Below are positions 38,106-51,972 of a stretch of DNA of 64,000 bases, one piece after another. The stretch is taken from positions 116,001 to 180,000 of the forward strand of contig JAZAQT010000450.1 of assembly GCA_036417435.1 (NCBI GenBank). The letters run 5' to 3'. Under the pieces are notes generated by a model. The model saw only the letters and a program-made list of their open reading frames with translations. It was not told the origin of the DNA and made no database searches. This DNA comes from Inia geoffrensis. Taxonomy: Eukaryota; Chordata; Mammalia; Artiodactyla; Iniidae. The position numbers and the translations under genes were made by a program. The first letter of the stretch is position 1, and every line of letters begins with the position of its first letter.

Positions 38106-39838
38106 TTGGCTAAAAAGGGCGTATGCGTTTTTTCCTGAATATATTCAGGAAAAAACGCATACGCCCTTTTTGGCCAACCAAGCAAGCCTGCAATGGAAAT
38201 CCGCACTACAAGGAAGTCTCACTTCCCACCGATCCAAAGGGCCGTCCGAAAAAAGTGTAAAATCCAGAGAGGCAGGACAGGCCATGGAGACCCGGCAGCC
38301 TTGTTATGCTGATGGGCGGGATGTAAATTGCCAACAGCCACTCTGGAGAATTGGATGGTGTTTCTTGGAACAAAGAAAAAAACAAGCTAGAGAGCCTAGG
38401 GCACTTCCACTTATGGTGCTATAGATTCGGAAACTTTCAATGAAAAAGACACAGCCACACCAAAGTTTGGGGCTGCTCTGTGTACGGGATCCTTGACTAT
38501 GGTACAACTTTAATAGCCCAGAAAGAGAAAAATGCATATAGAAGTTGCGGTACATCCCTACATGGAATATCACTCAACAATGAAATCAATGGCAACAGAC
38601 CAGTATCAGCATAATGAGAGGATTTAGTTATGATGATTCTAAGTGAAATAAGTCGCACAGAAAAAGAAACATCATAAGATATCACTAATACCGGGAAGGT
38701 AAACACGGCTACGTGTGAACTGCATTACAAAACACAACAGAGTCTCACATTTACAAAAGAAACTTAGGCTTGCTTAAGGGGAAAGGAGAGTGGGGAGGCT
38801 GCATAACACCAGAGGTTGCCATTAGGACAGATACCATTCCATAAGCCAAATATATATTAGACAAGACCTACTCCTTGCTCAACCGAATGGACTCAACACC
38901 CCGTATTCAAAACCTAGGAATATACCTGACTATGAAGAATATTAAAACCCATACATTTATAGGTCTCCATAAGAAAATCATTTGTGTACAGCAGGATACA
39001 CACAGCAGTGTCAATAAGCTAAATCCCCTTATAAAAATAAATTTGAAAAAGAAAACACAAGGGCTGTCAAGTAGAGAGGAATTCTTAAATAAGTCCTTCA
39101 GGGCTTGTGAGGAATCTTGGATTTACCACCTCTACATCCACAGCTGGGGAGAGATAAGGCTGGACCCTTGGGGCTGATACTATTGGTGAGGGAATGCAGA
39201 CCCTTTGAGGCAATGGTGCATGGTTCCCATTGCACGGGTCCCAAATCTCCACGTTTCAGGGATTTATCCTTCAGCTAAAATATGCATGGAAAACCCAGAA
39301 TATGGTCCACGAAGTGATCAGGCAAAATTTTAAAACTCATCGCCATTTTCGCCCCCTGGTACTCGAGTTCGCCGTTCCAGATGCGATATTAACATTCTCC
39401 CCACTTGGAGAGTCGGTGCCTTTGACCTCTTGTTTGGCACAGTTTGCAATTTCTGTGGAAGATGAACAGGAATAAGGAGAACGAATGAGCGGCTAACTCG
39501 ATGTGTTTGGACGGGCACATTGAACTCTGATTTCCCTACAGGAAGAAGAATTCACCAAAGGCTCGGCGTGCCATGCCGGAACGAGATTAGGGCCTGAAGC
39601 AATTCTTCGGGTTTGCGGTCAGCTCACAAGAAAGCGAGTTGAGAAAAGGAGATTTTTGGCACTGTAACTCACAATCCTGCAGAGTTCCAAATGACCCCTA
39701 TCATCCAAAAATTTATTGAAGGAAGGCTGTGAAGAGGACTTGAACGCGACGCAGAATTGCAGAAAACAGATATCAGGGGGTAGATAAGAATTGCTCTTAA
39801 AGAGTAGGAAAAGAGGCAGCAGTTCGACAGTGATGCAC
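38106..39838 (+). repeat. Monomer 22 (1,733 bp)
   Basis: The palindrome 38106-38177 has a T at 38111. It is 1 bp short at about 38562 ('ctacatggaat'). Second EcoRI site at 39079-39084. 'gttgcggtac', 'cagtatcagc', 'aaccgaatgg' and 'ggacccttgg' recur only in monomer 24. Confidence 0.95.
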
Positions 39839-41572
39839 TTGGCCAAAAAGGGCGTATGCGTTTTTTCCTGAATATATTCAGGAAAAAACGCATACGCCCT
39901 TTTTGGCCAACCAAGCAAGCCTGCAATGGAAATCCGCACTACAAGGAAGTCTCACTTCCCACCGATCCAAAGGGCCGTCCGAAAAAAGTGTAAAATCCAG
40001 AGAGGCAGGACAGGCCATGGAGACCCGGCAGCCTTGTTATGCTGATGGGCGGGATGTAAATTGCCAACAGCCACTCTGGAGAAGTGGATGGTTTTTCCTG
40101 GAACAAAGAAAAAACCAAGCTAGAGAGCCTAGGGCACTTCCACTTATGGAGCTATAGATTCGGAAACTTTCAATGAAAAAGACACAGCCACACCAAAGTT
40201 TGGGGCTGCTCTGTGTACGGGATCCTTGACTATGGTACAACTTTAATAGCCCAGAAAGAGAAAAATGCATATAGAAGTTGTGGTACTTCCCTACAATGGA
40301 ATATCACTCAACAATGAAATCAATGGCAACAGACCAGTAGCAGCATAATGAGAGGATTTAGTTATGATGATTCTAAGTGAAATAAGTCGCACAGAAAAAG
40401 AAACATCATAAGATATCACTAATACCGGGAAGGTAAACACGGCTACGTGTGAACTGCATTACAAAACACAACAGAGTCTCACATTTACAAAAGAAACTTA
40501 GGCTTGCTTAAGGGGAAAGGAGAGTGGGGAGGCTGCATAAAACCAGAGGTTGCCATTAGGACAGATACCATTCCATAAGCCAAATATATATTAGACAAGA
40601 CCTACTCCTTGCTCAACCAAATGGACTCAACACCCCGTATTCAAAACCTAGGAATATACCTGACTATGAAGAATATTAAAACCCATACATTTATAGGTCT
40701 CCATAAGAAAATCATTTGTGTACAGCAGGATACACACAGCAGTGTCAATAAGCTAAATCCCCTTATAAAAATAAATTTGAAAAAGAAAACACAAGGGCTG
40801 TCAAATAGAGAGAAATTCTTAAATAAGTCCTTCAGGGCTTGTGAGGAATCTTGGATTTACCACCTCTACATCCACAGCTGGGGAGAGATAAGGCTGGACA
40901 CTTGGGGCTGATACTATTGGTGAGGGAATGCAGACCCTTTGAGGCAATGGTGCATGGTTCCCATTGCACGGGTCCCAAATCTCCACGTTTCAGGGATTTA
41001 TCCTTCAGCTAAAATATGCATGGAAAACCCAGAATATGGTCCACGAAGTGATCAGGCAAAATTTTAAAACTCATCGCCATTTTCGCCCCCTGCTAATCGA
41101 GTTCGCCGTTCCAGATGCGATATTAACATTCTCCCCACTTGGAGAGTCAGTGCCTTTGACCTCTTGTTTGGCACAGTTTGCAATTTCTGTGGAAGATGAA
41201 CAGGAATAAGGAGAACGAATGAGCGGCTAACTCGATGTGTTTGGACGGGCACATTGAACTCTGATTTCCCTACAGGAAGAAGAATTCACCAAAGGCTCGG
41301 CGTGCCATGCCGGAACGAGATTAGGGCCTGAAGCAATTCTTCGGGTTTGCGGTCAGCTCACAAGAAAGCGAGTTGAGAAAAGGAGATTTTTGGCACTGTA
41401 ACTCACAATCCTGCAGAGTTCCAAATGACCCCTACCATCCAAAAATTTATTGAAGGAAGGCTGTGAAGAGGACTTGAACGCGACGCAGAATTGCAGAAAA
41501 CAGATATCAGGGGGTAGATAAGAATTGCTCTGAAAGAGTAGGAAAAGAGGCAGCAGTTCGACAGTGATGCAC
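39839..41572 (+). repeat. Monomer 23 (1,734 bp)
   Basis: Perfect palindrome at 39839-39910. 'gatggtttttcc', 'tatggagcta' and 'gtacttccc' recur only in monomer 25. Confidence 0.95.
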
Positions 41573-43305
41573 TTGGCTAAAAAGGGCGTATGCGTTTTTT
41601 CCTGAATATATTCAGGAAAAAACGCATACGCCCTTTTTGGCCAACCAAGCAAGCCTGCAATGGAAATCCGCACTACAAGGAAGTCTCACTTCCCACCGAT
41701 CCAAAGGGCCGTCCGAAAAAAGTGTAAAATCCAGAGAGGCAGGACAGGCCATGGAGACCCGGCAGCCTTGTTATGCTGATGGGCGGGATGTAAATTGCCA
41801 ACAGCCACTCTGGAGAAGTGGATGGTGTTTCTTGGAACAAAGAAAAAAACAAGCTAGAGAGCCTAGGGCACTTCCACTTATGGTGCTATAGATTCGGAAA
41901 CTTTCAATGAAAAAGACACAGCCACACCAAAGTTTGGGGCTGCTCTGTGTACGGGATCCTTGACTATGGTACAACTTTAATAGCCCAGAAAGAGAAAAAT
42001 GCATATAGAAGTTGCGGTACATCCCTACATGGAATATCACTCAACAATGAAATCAATGGCAACAGACCAGTATCAGCATAATGAGAGGATTTAGTTATGA
42101 TGATTCTAAGTGAAATAAGTCGCACAGAAAAAGAAACATCATAAGATATCACTAATACCGGGAAGGTAAACACGGCTACGTGTGAACTGCATTACAAAAC
42201 ACAACAGAGTCTCACATTTACAAAAGAAACTTAGGCTTGCTTAAGGGGAAAGGAGAGTGGGGAGGCTGCATAACACCAGAGGTTGCCATTAGGACAGATA
42301 CCATTCCATAAGCCAAATATATATTAGACAAGACCTACTCCTTGCTCAACCGAATGGACTCAACACCCCGTATTCAAAACCTAGGAATATACCTGACTAT
42401 GAAGAATATTAAAACCCATACATTTATAGGTCTCCATAAGAAAATCATTTGTGTACAGCAGGATACACACAGCAGTGTCAATAAGCTAAATCCCCTTATA
42501 AAAATAAATTTGAAAAAGAAAACACAAGGGCTGTCAAGTAGAGAGGAATTCTTAAATAAGTCCTTCAGGGCTTGTGAGGAATCTTGGATTTACCACCTCT
42601 ACATCCACAGCTGGGGAGAGATAAGGCTGGACCCTTGGGGCTGATACTATTGGTGAGGGAATGCAGACCCTTTGAGGCAATGGTGCATGGTTCCCATTGC
42701 ACGGGTCCCAAATCTCCACGTTTCAGGGATTTATCCTTCAGCTAAAATATGCATGGAAAACCCAGAATATGGTCCACGAAGTGATCAGGCAAAATTTTAA
42801 AACTCATCGCCATTTTCGCCCCCTGGTACTCGAGTTCGCCGTTCCAGATGCGATATTAACATTCTCCCCACTTGGAGAGTCGGTGCCTTTGACCTCTTGT
42901 TTGGCACAGTTTGCAATTTCTGTGGAAGATGAACAGGAATAAGGAGAACGAATGAGCGGCTAACTCGATGTGTTTGGACGGGCACATTGAACTCTGATTT
43001 CCCTACAGGAAGAAGAATTCACCAAAGGCTCGGCGTGCCATGCCGGAACGAGATTAGGGCCTGAAGCAATTCTTCGGGTTTGCGGTCAGCTCACAAGAAA
43101 GCGAGTTGAGAAAAGGAGATTTTTGGCACTGTAACTCACAATCCTGCAGAGTTCCAAATGACCCCTATCATCCAAAAATTTATTGAAGGAAGGCTGTGAA
43201 GAGGACTTGAACGCGACGCAGAATTGCAGAAAACAGATATCAGGGGGTAGATAAGAATTGCTCTTAAAGAGTAGGAAAAGAGGCAGCAGTTCGACAGTGA
43301 TGCAC
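41573..43305 (+). repeat. Monomer 24 (1,733 bp)
   Basis: The palindrome 41573-41644 has a T at 41578. 1-bp loss at about 42029. Second EcoRI site at 42546-42551. It is a near-identical copy of monomer 22, 3,467 bp on. The difference I saw is a T at 38351 in monomer 22, where this copy has the canonical G. Confidence 0.95.
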
Positions 43306-45039
43306 TTGGCCAAAAAGGGCGTATGCGTTTTTTCCTGAATATATTCAGGAAAAAACGCATACGCCCTTTTTGGCCAACCAAGCAAGCCTGCAATGGAAAT
43401 CCGCACTACAAGGAAGTCTCACTTCCCACCGATCCAAAGGGCCGTCCGAAAAAAGTGTAAAATCCAGAGAGGCAGGACAGGCCATGGAGACCCGGCAGCC
43501 TTGTTATGCTGATGGGCGGGATGTAAATTGCCAACAGCCACTCTGGAGAAGTGGATGGTTTTTCCTGGAACAAAGAAAAAACCAAGCTAGAGAGCCTAGG
43601 GCACTTCCACTTATGGAGCTATAGATTCGGAAACTTTCAATGAAAAAGACACAGCCACACCAAAGTTTGGGGCTGCTCTGTGTACGGGATCCTTGACTAT
43701 GGTACAACTTTAATAGCCCAGAAAGAGAAAAATGCATATAGAAGTTGTGGTACTTCCCTACAATGGAATATCACTCAACAATGAAATCAATGGCAACAGA
43801 CCAGTAGCAGCATAATGAGAGGATTTAGTTATGATGATTCTAAGTGAAATAAGTCGCACAGAAAAAGAAACATCATAAGATATCACTAATACCGGGAAGG
43901 TAAACACGGCTACGTGTGAACTGCATTACAAAACACAACAGAGTCTCACATTTACAAAAGAAACTTAGGCTTGCTTAAGGGGAAAGGAGAGTGGGGAGGC
44001 TGCATAAAACCAGAGGTTGCCATTAGGACAGATACCATTCCATAAGCCAAATATATATTAGACAAGACCTACTCCTTGCTCAACCAAATGGACTCAACAC
44101 CCCGTATTCAAAACCTAGGAATATACCTGACTATGAAGAATATTAAAACCCATACATTTATAGGTCTCCATAAGAAAATCATTTGTGTACAGCAGGATAC
44201 ACACAGCAGTGTCAATAAGCTAAATCCCCTTATAAAAATAAATTTGAAAAAGAAAACACAAGGGCTGTCAAATAGAGAGAAATTCTTAAATAAGTCCTTC
44301 AGGGCTTGTGAGGAATCTTGGATTTACCACCTCTACATCCACAGCTGGGGAGAGATAAGGCTGGACACTTGGGGCTGATACTATTGGTGAGGGAATGCAG
44401 ACCCTTTGAGGCAATGGTGCATGGTTCCCATTGCACGGGTCCCAAATCTCCACGTTTCAGGGATTTATCCTTCAGCTAAAATATGCATGGAAAACCCAGA
44501 ATATGGTCCACGAAGTGATCAGGCAAAATTTTAAAACTCATCGCCATTTTCGCCCCCTGCTAATCGAGTTCGCCGTTCCAGATGCGATATTAACATTCTC
44601 CCCACTTGGAGAGTCAGTGCCTTTGACCTCTTGTTTGGCACAGTTTGCAATTTCTGTGGAAGATGAACAGGAATAAGGAGAACGAATGAGCGGCTAACTC
44701 GATGTGTTTGGACGGGCACATTGAACTCTGATTTCCCTACAGGAAGAAGAATTCACCAAAGGCTCGGCGTGCCATGCCGGAACGAGATTAGGGCCTGAAG
44801 CAATTCTTCGGGTTTGCGGTCAGCTCACAAGAAAGCGAGTTGAGAAAAGGAGATTTTTGGCACTGTAACTCACAATCCTGCAGAGTTCCAAATGACCCCT
44901 ACCATCCAAAAATTTATTGAAGGAAGGCTGTGAAGAGGACTTGAACGCGACGCAGAATTGCAGAAAACAGATATCAGGGGGTAGATAAGAATTGCTCTGA
45001 AAGAGTAGGAAAAGAGGCAGCAGTTCGACAGTGATGCAC
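43306..45039 (+). repeat. Monomer 25 (1,734 bp)
   Basis: Perfect palindrome at 43306-43377. It is a near-identical copy of monomer 23. It is the last copy before the dimeric alternation ends. Confidence 0.95.
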
Positions 45040-46769
45040 TTGGCCAAAAAGGGCGTATGCGTTTTTTCCTGAATATATTCAGGAAAAAACGCATACGCCC
45101 TTTTTGGCCAACCAAGCAAGCCTGCAATGGAAATCCGCACTACAAGGAAGTCTCACTTCCCACCGATCCAAAGGGCCGTCCGAAAAAAGTGTAAAATCCA
45201 GAGAGGCAGGACAGGCCATGGAGACCCGGCAGCCTTGTTATGCTGATGGGCGGGATGTAAATTGCCAACAGCCACTCAGGAGAAGTGGATGGTGTTTCCT
45301 GGAACAAAGAAAAAACCAAGCTAGAGAGCCTAGGGCACTTCCACTAATGGTGCTATAGATTCGGAAAATTTCAATGAAAAAGACACAGCCACGCCAAAGT
45401 TTGGGGCTGTTCTGTGTACGGGATCCTTGACTATGGTACAACTTTAATAGCCCAGAAAGAGAAAAATGCATATAGAAGTTGTGGTACATCCCTACAATGG
45501 AATATCACTCAACAATGAAATCAATGGCAACAGACCAGTAGCAGCATAATGAGAGGATTTAGTTATGATGATTCTAAGTGAAATAAGTCGCACAGAAAAA
45601 GAAACATCATAAGATATCACTAATACCGGGAAGGTAAACACGGCTACGTGTGAACTGCACTACAAAACACGAGTCTCACATTTACAAAAGAAAGTTAGGC
45701 TTGCTTAAGGGGAAAGGAGAGTGGGGAGGCTGCATAACACCAGAGGTTGCCATTAGGACAGATACCATTCCATAAGCCAAATATATATTAGACAAGACCT
45801 ACTCCTTGCTCAACCAAATGGACTCAACACCCCGTATTCAAAACCTAGGAATATACCTGACTATGAAGAATATTAAAACCCATACTTTTATAGGTCTCCA
45901 TAAGAAAATCATTTGTGTACAGCAGGATACACACAGCAGTGTCAATAAGCTAAATCCCCTTATAAAAATAAATTTGAAAAAGAAAACACAAGGGCTGTCA
46001 AATAGAGAGAAATTTTTAAATAAGTCCTTCAGTGCTTGTGAGGAATCTTGGATTTACCACCTCTACATCCACAGCTGGGGAGAGATAAGGCTGGACACTT
46101 GGGGCTGATACTATTGGTGAGGGAATGCAGACCCTTTGAGGCAATGGTGCATGGTTCCCATTGCACGGGTCCCAAATCTCCACGTTTCAGGGATTTATCC
46201 TTCAGCTAAAATATGCATGGAAAACCCAGAATATGGTCCACGAAGTGATCAGGCAAAATTTTAAAACTCATCGCCATTTTCGCCCCCTGGTACTCGAGTT
46301 CGCCGTTCCAGATGCGATATTAACATTCTCCCCACTTGGGGAGTCGGTGCCTTTGACCTCTTGTTTGGCACAGTTTGCAATTTCTGTGGAAGATGAACAG
46401 GAATAAGGAGAACGAATGAGCGGCTAACTCGATGTGTTTGGACGGGCACATTGAACTCTGATTTCCCTACAGGAAGAAGAATTCACCAAAGGCTCGGCGT
46501 GCCATGCCGGAACGAGATTAGGGCCTGAAGCAATTCTTCGGGTTTGCGGTCAGCTCACAAGAAAGCGAGTTGAGAAAAGGAGATTTTTGGCACTGTAACT
46601 CACAATCCTGCAGAGTTCCAAATGACCCCTATCATCCAAAAATTTATTGAAGGAAGGCTGTGAAGAGGACTTGAACGCGACGCAGAATTGCAGAAAACAG
46701 ATATCAGGGGGTAGATAAGAATTGCTCTGAAAGAGTAGGAAAAGAGGCAGCAGTTCGACAGTGATGCAC
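45040..46769 (+). repeat. Monomer 26 (1,730 bp)
   Basis: Perfect palindrome at 45040-45111. It is the shortest copy, with 4 bp missing at about 45670 ('aaaacacgagtctc' against 'aaaacacaacagagtctc'). 'ccactcaggag' and 'cacgccaaag' link its left part to monomers 14 and 16. 'aaatttttaaat' and 'cagtgcttg' are private. Confidence 0.95.
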
Positions 46770-48503
46770 TTGGCCAAAAAGGGCGTATGCGTTTTTTCCT
46801 GAATATATTCAGGAAAAAACGCATACGCCCTTTTTGGCCAACCAAGCAAGCCTGCAATGGAAATCCGCACTACAAGGAAGTCTCACTTCCCACCGATCCA
46901 AAGGGCCGTCCGAAAAAAGTGTAAAATCCAGAGAGGCAGGACAGGCCATGGAGACCCGGCAGCCTTGTTATGCTGATGGGCGGGATGTAAATTGCCAACA
47001 GCCACTCTGGAGAAGTGGATGGTGTTTCCTGGAACAAAGAAAAAACCAAGCTAGAGAGCCTAGGGCACTTCCACTTATGGTGCTATAGATTCGGAAAATT
47101 TCAATGAAAAAGACACAGCCACACCAAAGTTTGGGGCTGCTCTGTGTACGGGATCCTTGACTATGGTACAACTTTAATAGCCCAGAAAGAGAAAAATGCA
47201 TATAGAAGTTGTGGTACATCCCTACAATGGAATATCACTCAACAATGAAATCAATGGCAACAGACCAGTAGCAGCATAATGAGAGGATTTAGTTATGATG
47301 ATTCTAAGTGAAATAAGTCGCACAGAAAAAGAAACATCATAAGATATCACTAATACCGGGAAGGTAAACACGGCTACGTGTGAACTGCATTACAAAACAC
47401 AACAGAGTCTCACATTTACAAAAGAAACTTAGGCTTGCTTAAGGGGAAAGGAGAGTGGGGAGGCTGCATAACACCAGAGGTTGCCATTAGGACAGATACC
47501 ATTCCATAAGCCAAATATATATTAGACAAGACCTACTCCTTGCTCAACCAAATGGACTCAACACCCCGTATTCAAAACCTAGGAATATACCTGACTATAA
47601 AGAATATTAAAACCCATACATTTATAGGTCTCCATAAGAAAATCATTTGTGTACAGCAGGATACACACAGCAGTGTCAATAAGCTAAATCCCCTTATAAA
47701 AATAAATTTGAAAAAGAAAACACAAGGGCTGTCAAATAGAGAGAACTTCTTAAATAAGTCCTTCAGGGCTTGTGAGGAATCTTGGATTTACCACCTCTAC
47801 ATCCACAGCTGGGGAGAGATAAGGCTGGACACTTGGGGCTGATACTATTGGTGAGGGAATGCAGACCCTTTGAGGCAATGGTGCATGGTTTCCATTGCAC
47901 GGGTCCCAAATCTCCACGTTTCAGGGATTTATCCTTCAGCTAAAATATGCATGGAAAACCCAGAATATGGTCCACGAAGTGATCAGGCAAAATTTTAAAA
48001 CTCATCGCCACTTTCGCCCCCTGGTACTCGAGTTCGCCGTTCCAGATGCGATATTAACATTCTCCCCACTTGGAGAGTCGGCGCCTTTGACCTCTTGTTT
48101 GGCACAGTTTGCAATTTCTGTGGAAGATGAACAGGAATAAGGAGAACGAATGAGCGGCTAACTCGATGTGTTTGGACGGGCACATTGAACTCTGATTTCC
48201 CTACAGGAAGAAGAATTCACCAAAGGCTCGGCGTGCCATGCCGGAACGAGATTAGGGCCTGAAGCAATTCTTCGGGTTTGCGGTCAGCTCACAAGAAAGC
48301 GAGTTGAGAAAAGGAGATTTTTGGCACTGTAACTCACAATCCTGCAGAGTTCCAAATGACCCCTATCATCCAAAAATTTATTGAAGGAAGGCTGTGAAGA
48401 GGACTTGAACGCGACGCAGAATTGCAGAAAACAGATATCAGGGGGTAGATAAGAATTGCTCTGAAAGAGTAGGAAAAGAGGCAGCAGTTCGACAGTGATG
48501 CAC
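46770..48503 (+). repeat. Monomer 27 (1,734 bp)
   Basis: Perfect palindrome at 46770-46841. It has 'gcataacacc', 'ctataaagaa', 'gagaacttc', 'gccactttcg' and 'gtcggcgcc'. Confidence 0.95.
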
Positions 48504-50237
48504 TTGGCCAAAAAGGGCGTATGCGTTTTTTCCTGAATATATTCAGGAAAAAACGCATACGCCCTTTTTGGCCAACCAAGCAAGCCTGCAATGGAAATCC
48601 GCACTACAAGGAAGTCTCACTTCCCACCGATCCAAAGGGCCGTCCGAAAAAAGTGTAAAATCCAGAGAGGCAGGACAGGCCATGGAGACCCGGCAGCCTT
48701 GTTATGCTGATGGGCGGGATGTAAATTGCCAACAGCCACTCTGGAGAAGTGGATGGTGTTTCCTGGAACAAAGAAAAAACCAAGCTAGAGAGCCTAGGGC
48801 ACTTCCACTTATGGTGCTATAGATTCGGAAACTTTCAATGAAAAAGACACAGCCACACCAAAGTTTGGGGCTGCTCTGTGTACGGGATCCTTGACTATGG
48901 TACAACTTTAATAGCCCAGAAAGAGAAAAATGCATATAGAAGTTGTGGTACATCCCTACAATGGAATATCACTCAACAATGAAATCAATGGCAACAGACC
49001 AGTAGCAGCATAATGAGAGGATTTAGTTATGATGATTCTAAGTGAAATAAGTCGCACAGAAAAAGAAACATCATAAGATATCACTAATACCGGGAAGGTA
49101 AACACGGCTACGTGTGAACTGCATTACAAAACACAACAGAGTCTCACATTTACAAAAGAAACTTAAGCTTGCTTAAGGGGAAAGGAGAGTGGGGAGGCTG
49201 CATAACACCAGAGGTTGCCATTAGGACAGATACCATTCCATAAGCCAAATATATATTAGACAAGACCTACTCCTTGCTCAACCAAATGGACTCAACACCC
49301 CGTATTCAAAACCTAGGAATATACCTGACTATGAAGAATATTAAAACCCATACATTTATAGGTCTCCATAAGAAAATAATTTGTGTACAGCAGGATACAC
49401 ACAGCAGTGTCAATAAGCTAAATCCCCTTATAAAAATAAATTTGAAAAAGAAAACACAAGGGCTGTCAAATAGAGAGAAATTCTTAAATAAGTCCTTCAG
49501 GGCTTGTGAGGAATCTTGGATTTACCACCTCTACATCCACAGCTGGAGAGAGATAAGGCTGGACACTTGGGGCTGATACTATTGGTGAGGAAATGCAGAC
49601 CCATTGAGGCAATGGTGCATGGTTCCAATTGCACGGGTCCCAAATCTCCACGTTTCAGGGATTTATCCTTCAGCTAAAATATGCATGGAAAACCCAGAAT
49701 ATGGTCCACGAAGTGATCAGGCAAAATTTTAAAACTCATCGCCATTTTCGCCCCCTGGTACTCGAGTTCGCCGTTCCAGATGCGATATTAACATTCTCCC
49801 CACTTGGAGAGTCGGTGCCTTTGACCTCTTGTTTGGCACAGTTTGCAATTTCTGTGGAAGATGAACAGGAATAAGGAGAACGGATGAGCGGCTAACTCGA
49901 TGTGTTTGGACGGGCACATTGAACTTTGATTTCCCTACAGGAAGAAGAATTCACCAAAGGCTCGGCGTGCCATGCCGGAACGAGATTAGGGCCTGAAGCA
50001 ATTCTTCGGGTTTGCGGTCAGCTCACAAGAAAGCGAGTTGAGTAAAGGAGATTTTTGGCACTGTAACTCACAATCCTGCAGAGTTCCAAATGACCCCTAT
50101 CATCCAAAAATTTATTGAAGGAAGGCTGTGAAGAGGACTTGAACGCGACGCAGAATTGCAGAAAACAGATATCAGGGGGTAGATAAGAATTGCTCTGAAA
50201 GAGTAGGAAAAGAGGCAGCAGTTCGACAGTGATGCAC
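48504..50237 (+). repeat. Monomer 28 (1,734 bp)
   Basis: Perfect palindrome at 48504-48575. A private G-to-A change creates the only HindIII site I saw in the window (49165-49170). Other variants are 'gctggagaga', 'gaggaaatgc', 'gacccattg' and 'gagtaaagg'. Confidence 0.95.
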
Positions 50238-51972
50238 TTGGCCAAAAAGGGCGTATGCGTTTTTTCCTGAATATATTCAGGAAAAAACGCATACGCCCTT
50301 TTTGGCCAACCAAGCAAGCCTGCAATGGAAATCCGCACTACAAGGAAGTCTCACTTCCCACCGATCCAAAGGACCGTCCGAAAAAAGTGTAAAATCCAGA
50401 GAGGCAGGACAGGCCATGGAGACCCGGCAGCCTTGTTATGCTGATGGGCGGGATGTAAATTGCCAACAGCCACTCTGGAGAAGTGGATGGTGTTTCCTGG
50501 AACAAAGAAAAAACCAAGCTAGAGAGCCTAGGGCACTTCCACTTATGGTGCTATAGATTCGGAAAATTTCAATGAAAAAGACACAGCCACACCAAAGTTT
50601 GGGGCTGCTCTGTGTACGGGATCCTTGACTATGGTACAACTTTAATCGCCCAGAAAGAGAAAAATGCATATAGAAGCTGTGGTACATCCCTACAATGGAA
50701 TATCACTCAACAATGAAATCAATGGCAACAGACCAGTAGCAGCATAATGAGAGGATTTAGTTATGATGATTCTAAGTGAAATAAGTCGCACAGAAAAAGA
50801 AACATCATAAGATATCACTAATACCGGGAAGGTAAACACGGCTACGTGTGAACTGCATTACAAAACACAACAGAGTCTCACATTTACAAAAGAAACTTAG
50901 GCTTGCTTAAGGGGAAAGGAGAGTGGGGAGGCTGCATAAAACCAGAGGTTGCCATTAGGACAGATACCATTCCATAAGCCAAATATATATTAGACAAGAC
51001 CTACTCCTTGCTCAACCAAATGGACTCAACACCCCGTATTCAAAACCTAGGAATATACCTGACTATGAAGAATATTAAAACCCATACATTTATAGGTCTC
51101 CATAAGAAAATCATTTGTGTACAGCAGGATACACACAGCAGTGTCAATAAGCTAAATCCCCTTATAAAAATAAATTTGAAAAAGAAAACACAAGGGCTGT
51201 CAAATAGAGAGAAATTCTTAAATAAGTCCTTCAGGGCTTGTGAGGAATCTTGGATTTACCACCTCTACATCCACAGCTGGGGAGAGATAAGGCTGGACAC
51301 TTGGGGCTGATACTATTGGTGAGGGAATGCAGACCCTTTGAGGCAATGGTGCATGGTTCCAATTGCACGGGTCCCAAATCTCCACGTTTCAGGGATTTAT
51401 CCTTCAGCTAAAATATGCATGTAAAAACACAGAATATGGTCCACGAAGTGATCAGGCAAAATTTTAAAACTCATCGCCATTTTCGCCCCCTGGTACTCGA
51501 GTTCGCCGTTCCAGATGCGATATTAACATTCTCCCCACTTGGAGAGTCGGTGCCTTTGACCTCTTGTTTGGCACAGTTTGCAATTTCCGTGGAAGATGAA
51601 CAGGAATAAGGAGAACGAATGAGCGGCTAACTCGATGTGTTTGGACGGGCACATTGAACTCTGATTTCCCTACAGGAAGAAGAATTCACCAAAGGCTCGG
51701 CGTGCCATGCCGGAACGAGATTAGGGCCTGAAGCAATTCTTCGGGTTTGCGGTCAGCTCAGAAGAAAGCGAGTTGAGAAAAGGAGATTTTTGGCACTGTA
51801 ACTCACAATCCTGCAGAGTTCCAAATGACCCCTATCATCCAAAAATTTATTGAAGGAAGGCTGTGAAGAGGACTTGAACGCGACGCAGAATTGCAGAAAA
51901 CAGATATCAGGGGGTAGATAAGAATTGCTCTGAAAGAGTAGGAAAAGAGGCAGCAGTTCGACAGTGATGCAC
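50238..51972 (+). repeat. Monomer 29 (1,735 bp)
   Basis: Perfect palindrome at 50238-50309. One extra base near 51421 ('gcatgtaaaaacacag' against 'gcatggaaaacccag'). 'ggttccaatt' is shared with monomer 28. Confidence 0.95.

Noticed and set aside
38106..45039. Calling the near-identical pairs an assembly error
   Set aside because: It is possible, but small differences between the copies and similar pair duplications elsewhere favour real amplification. It cannot be decided without reads.
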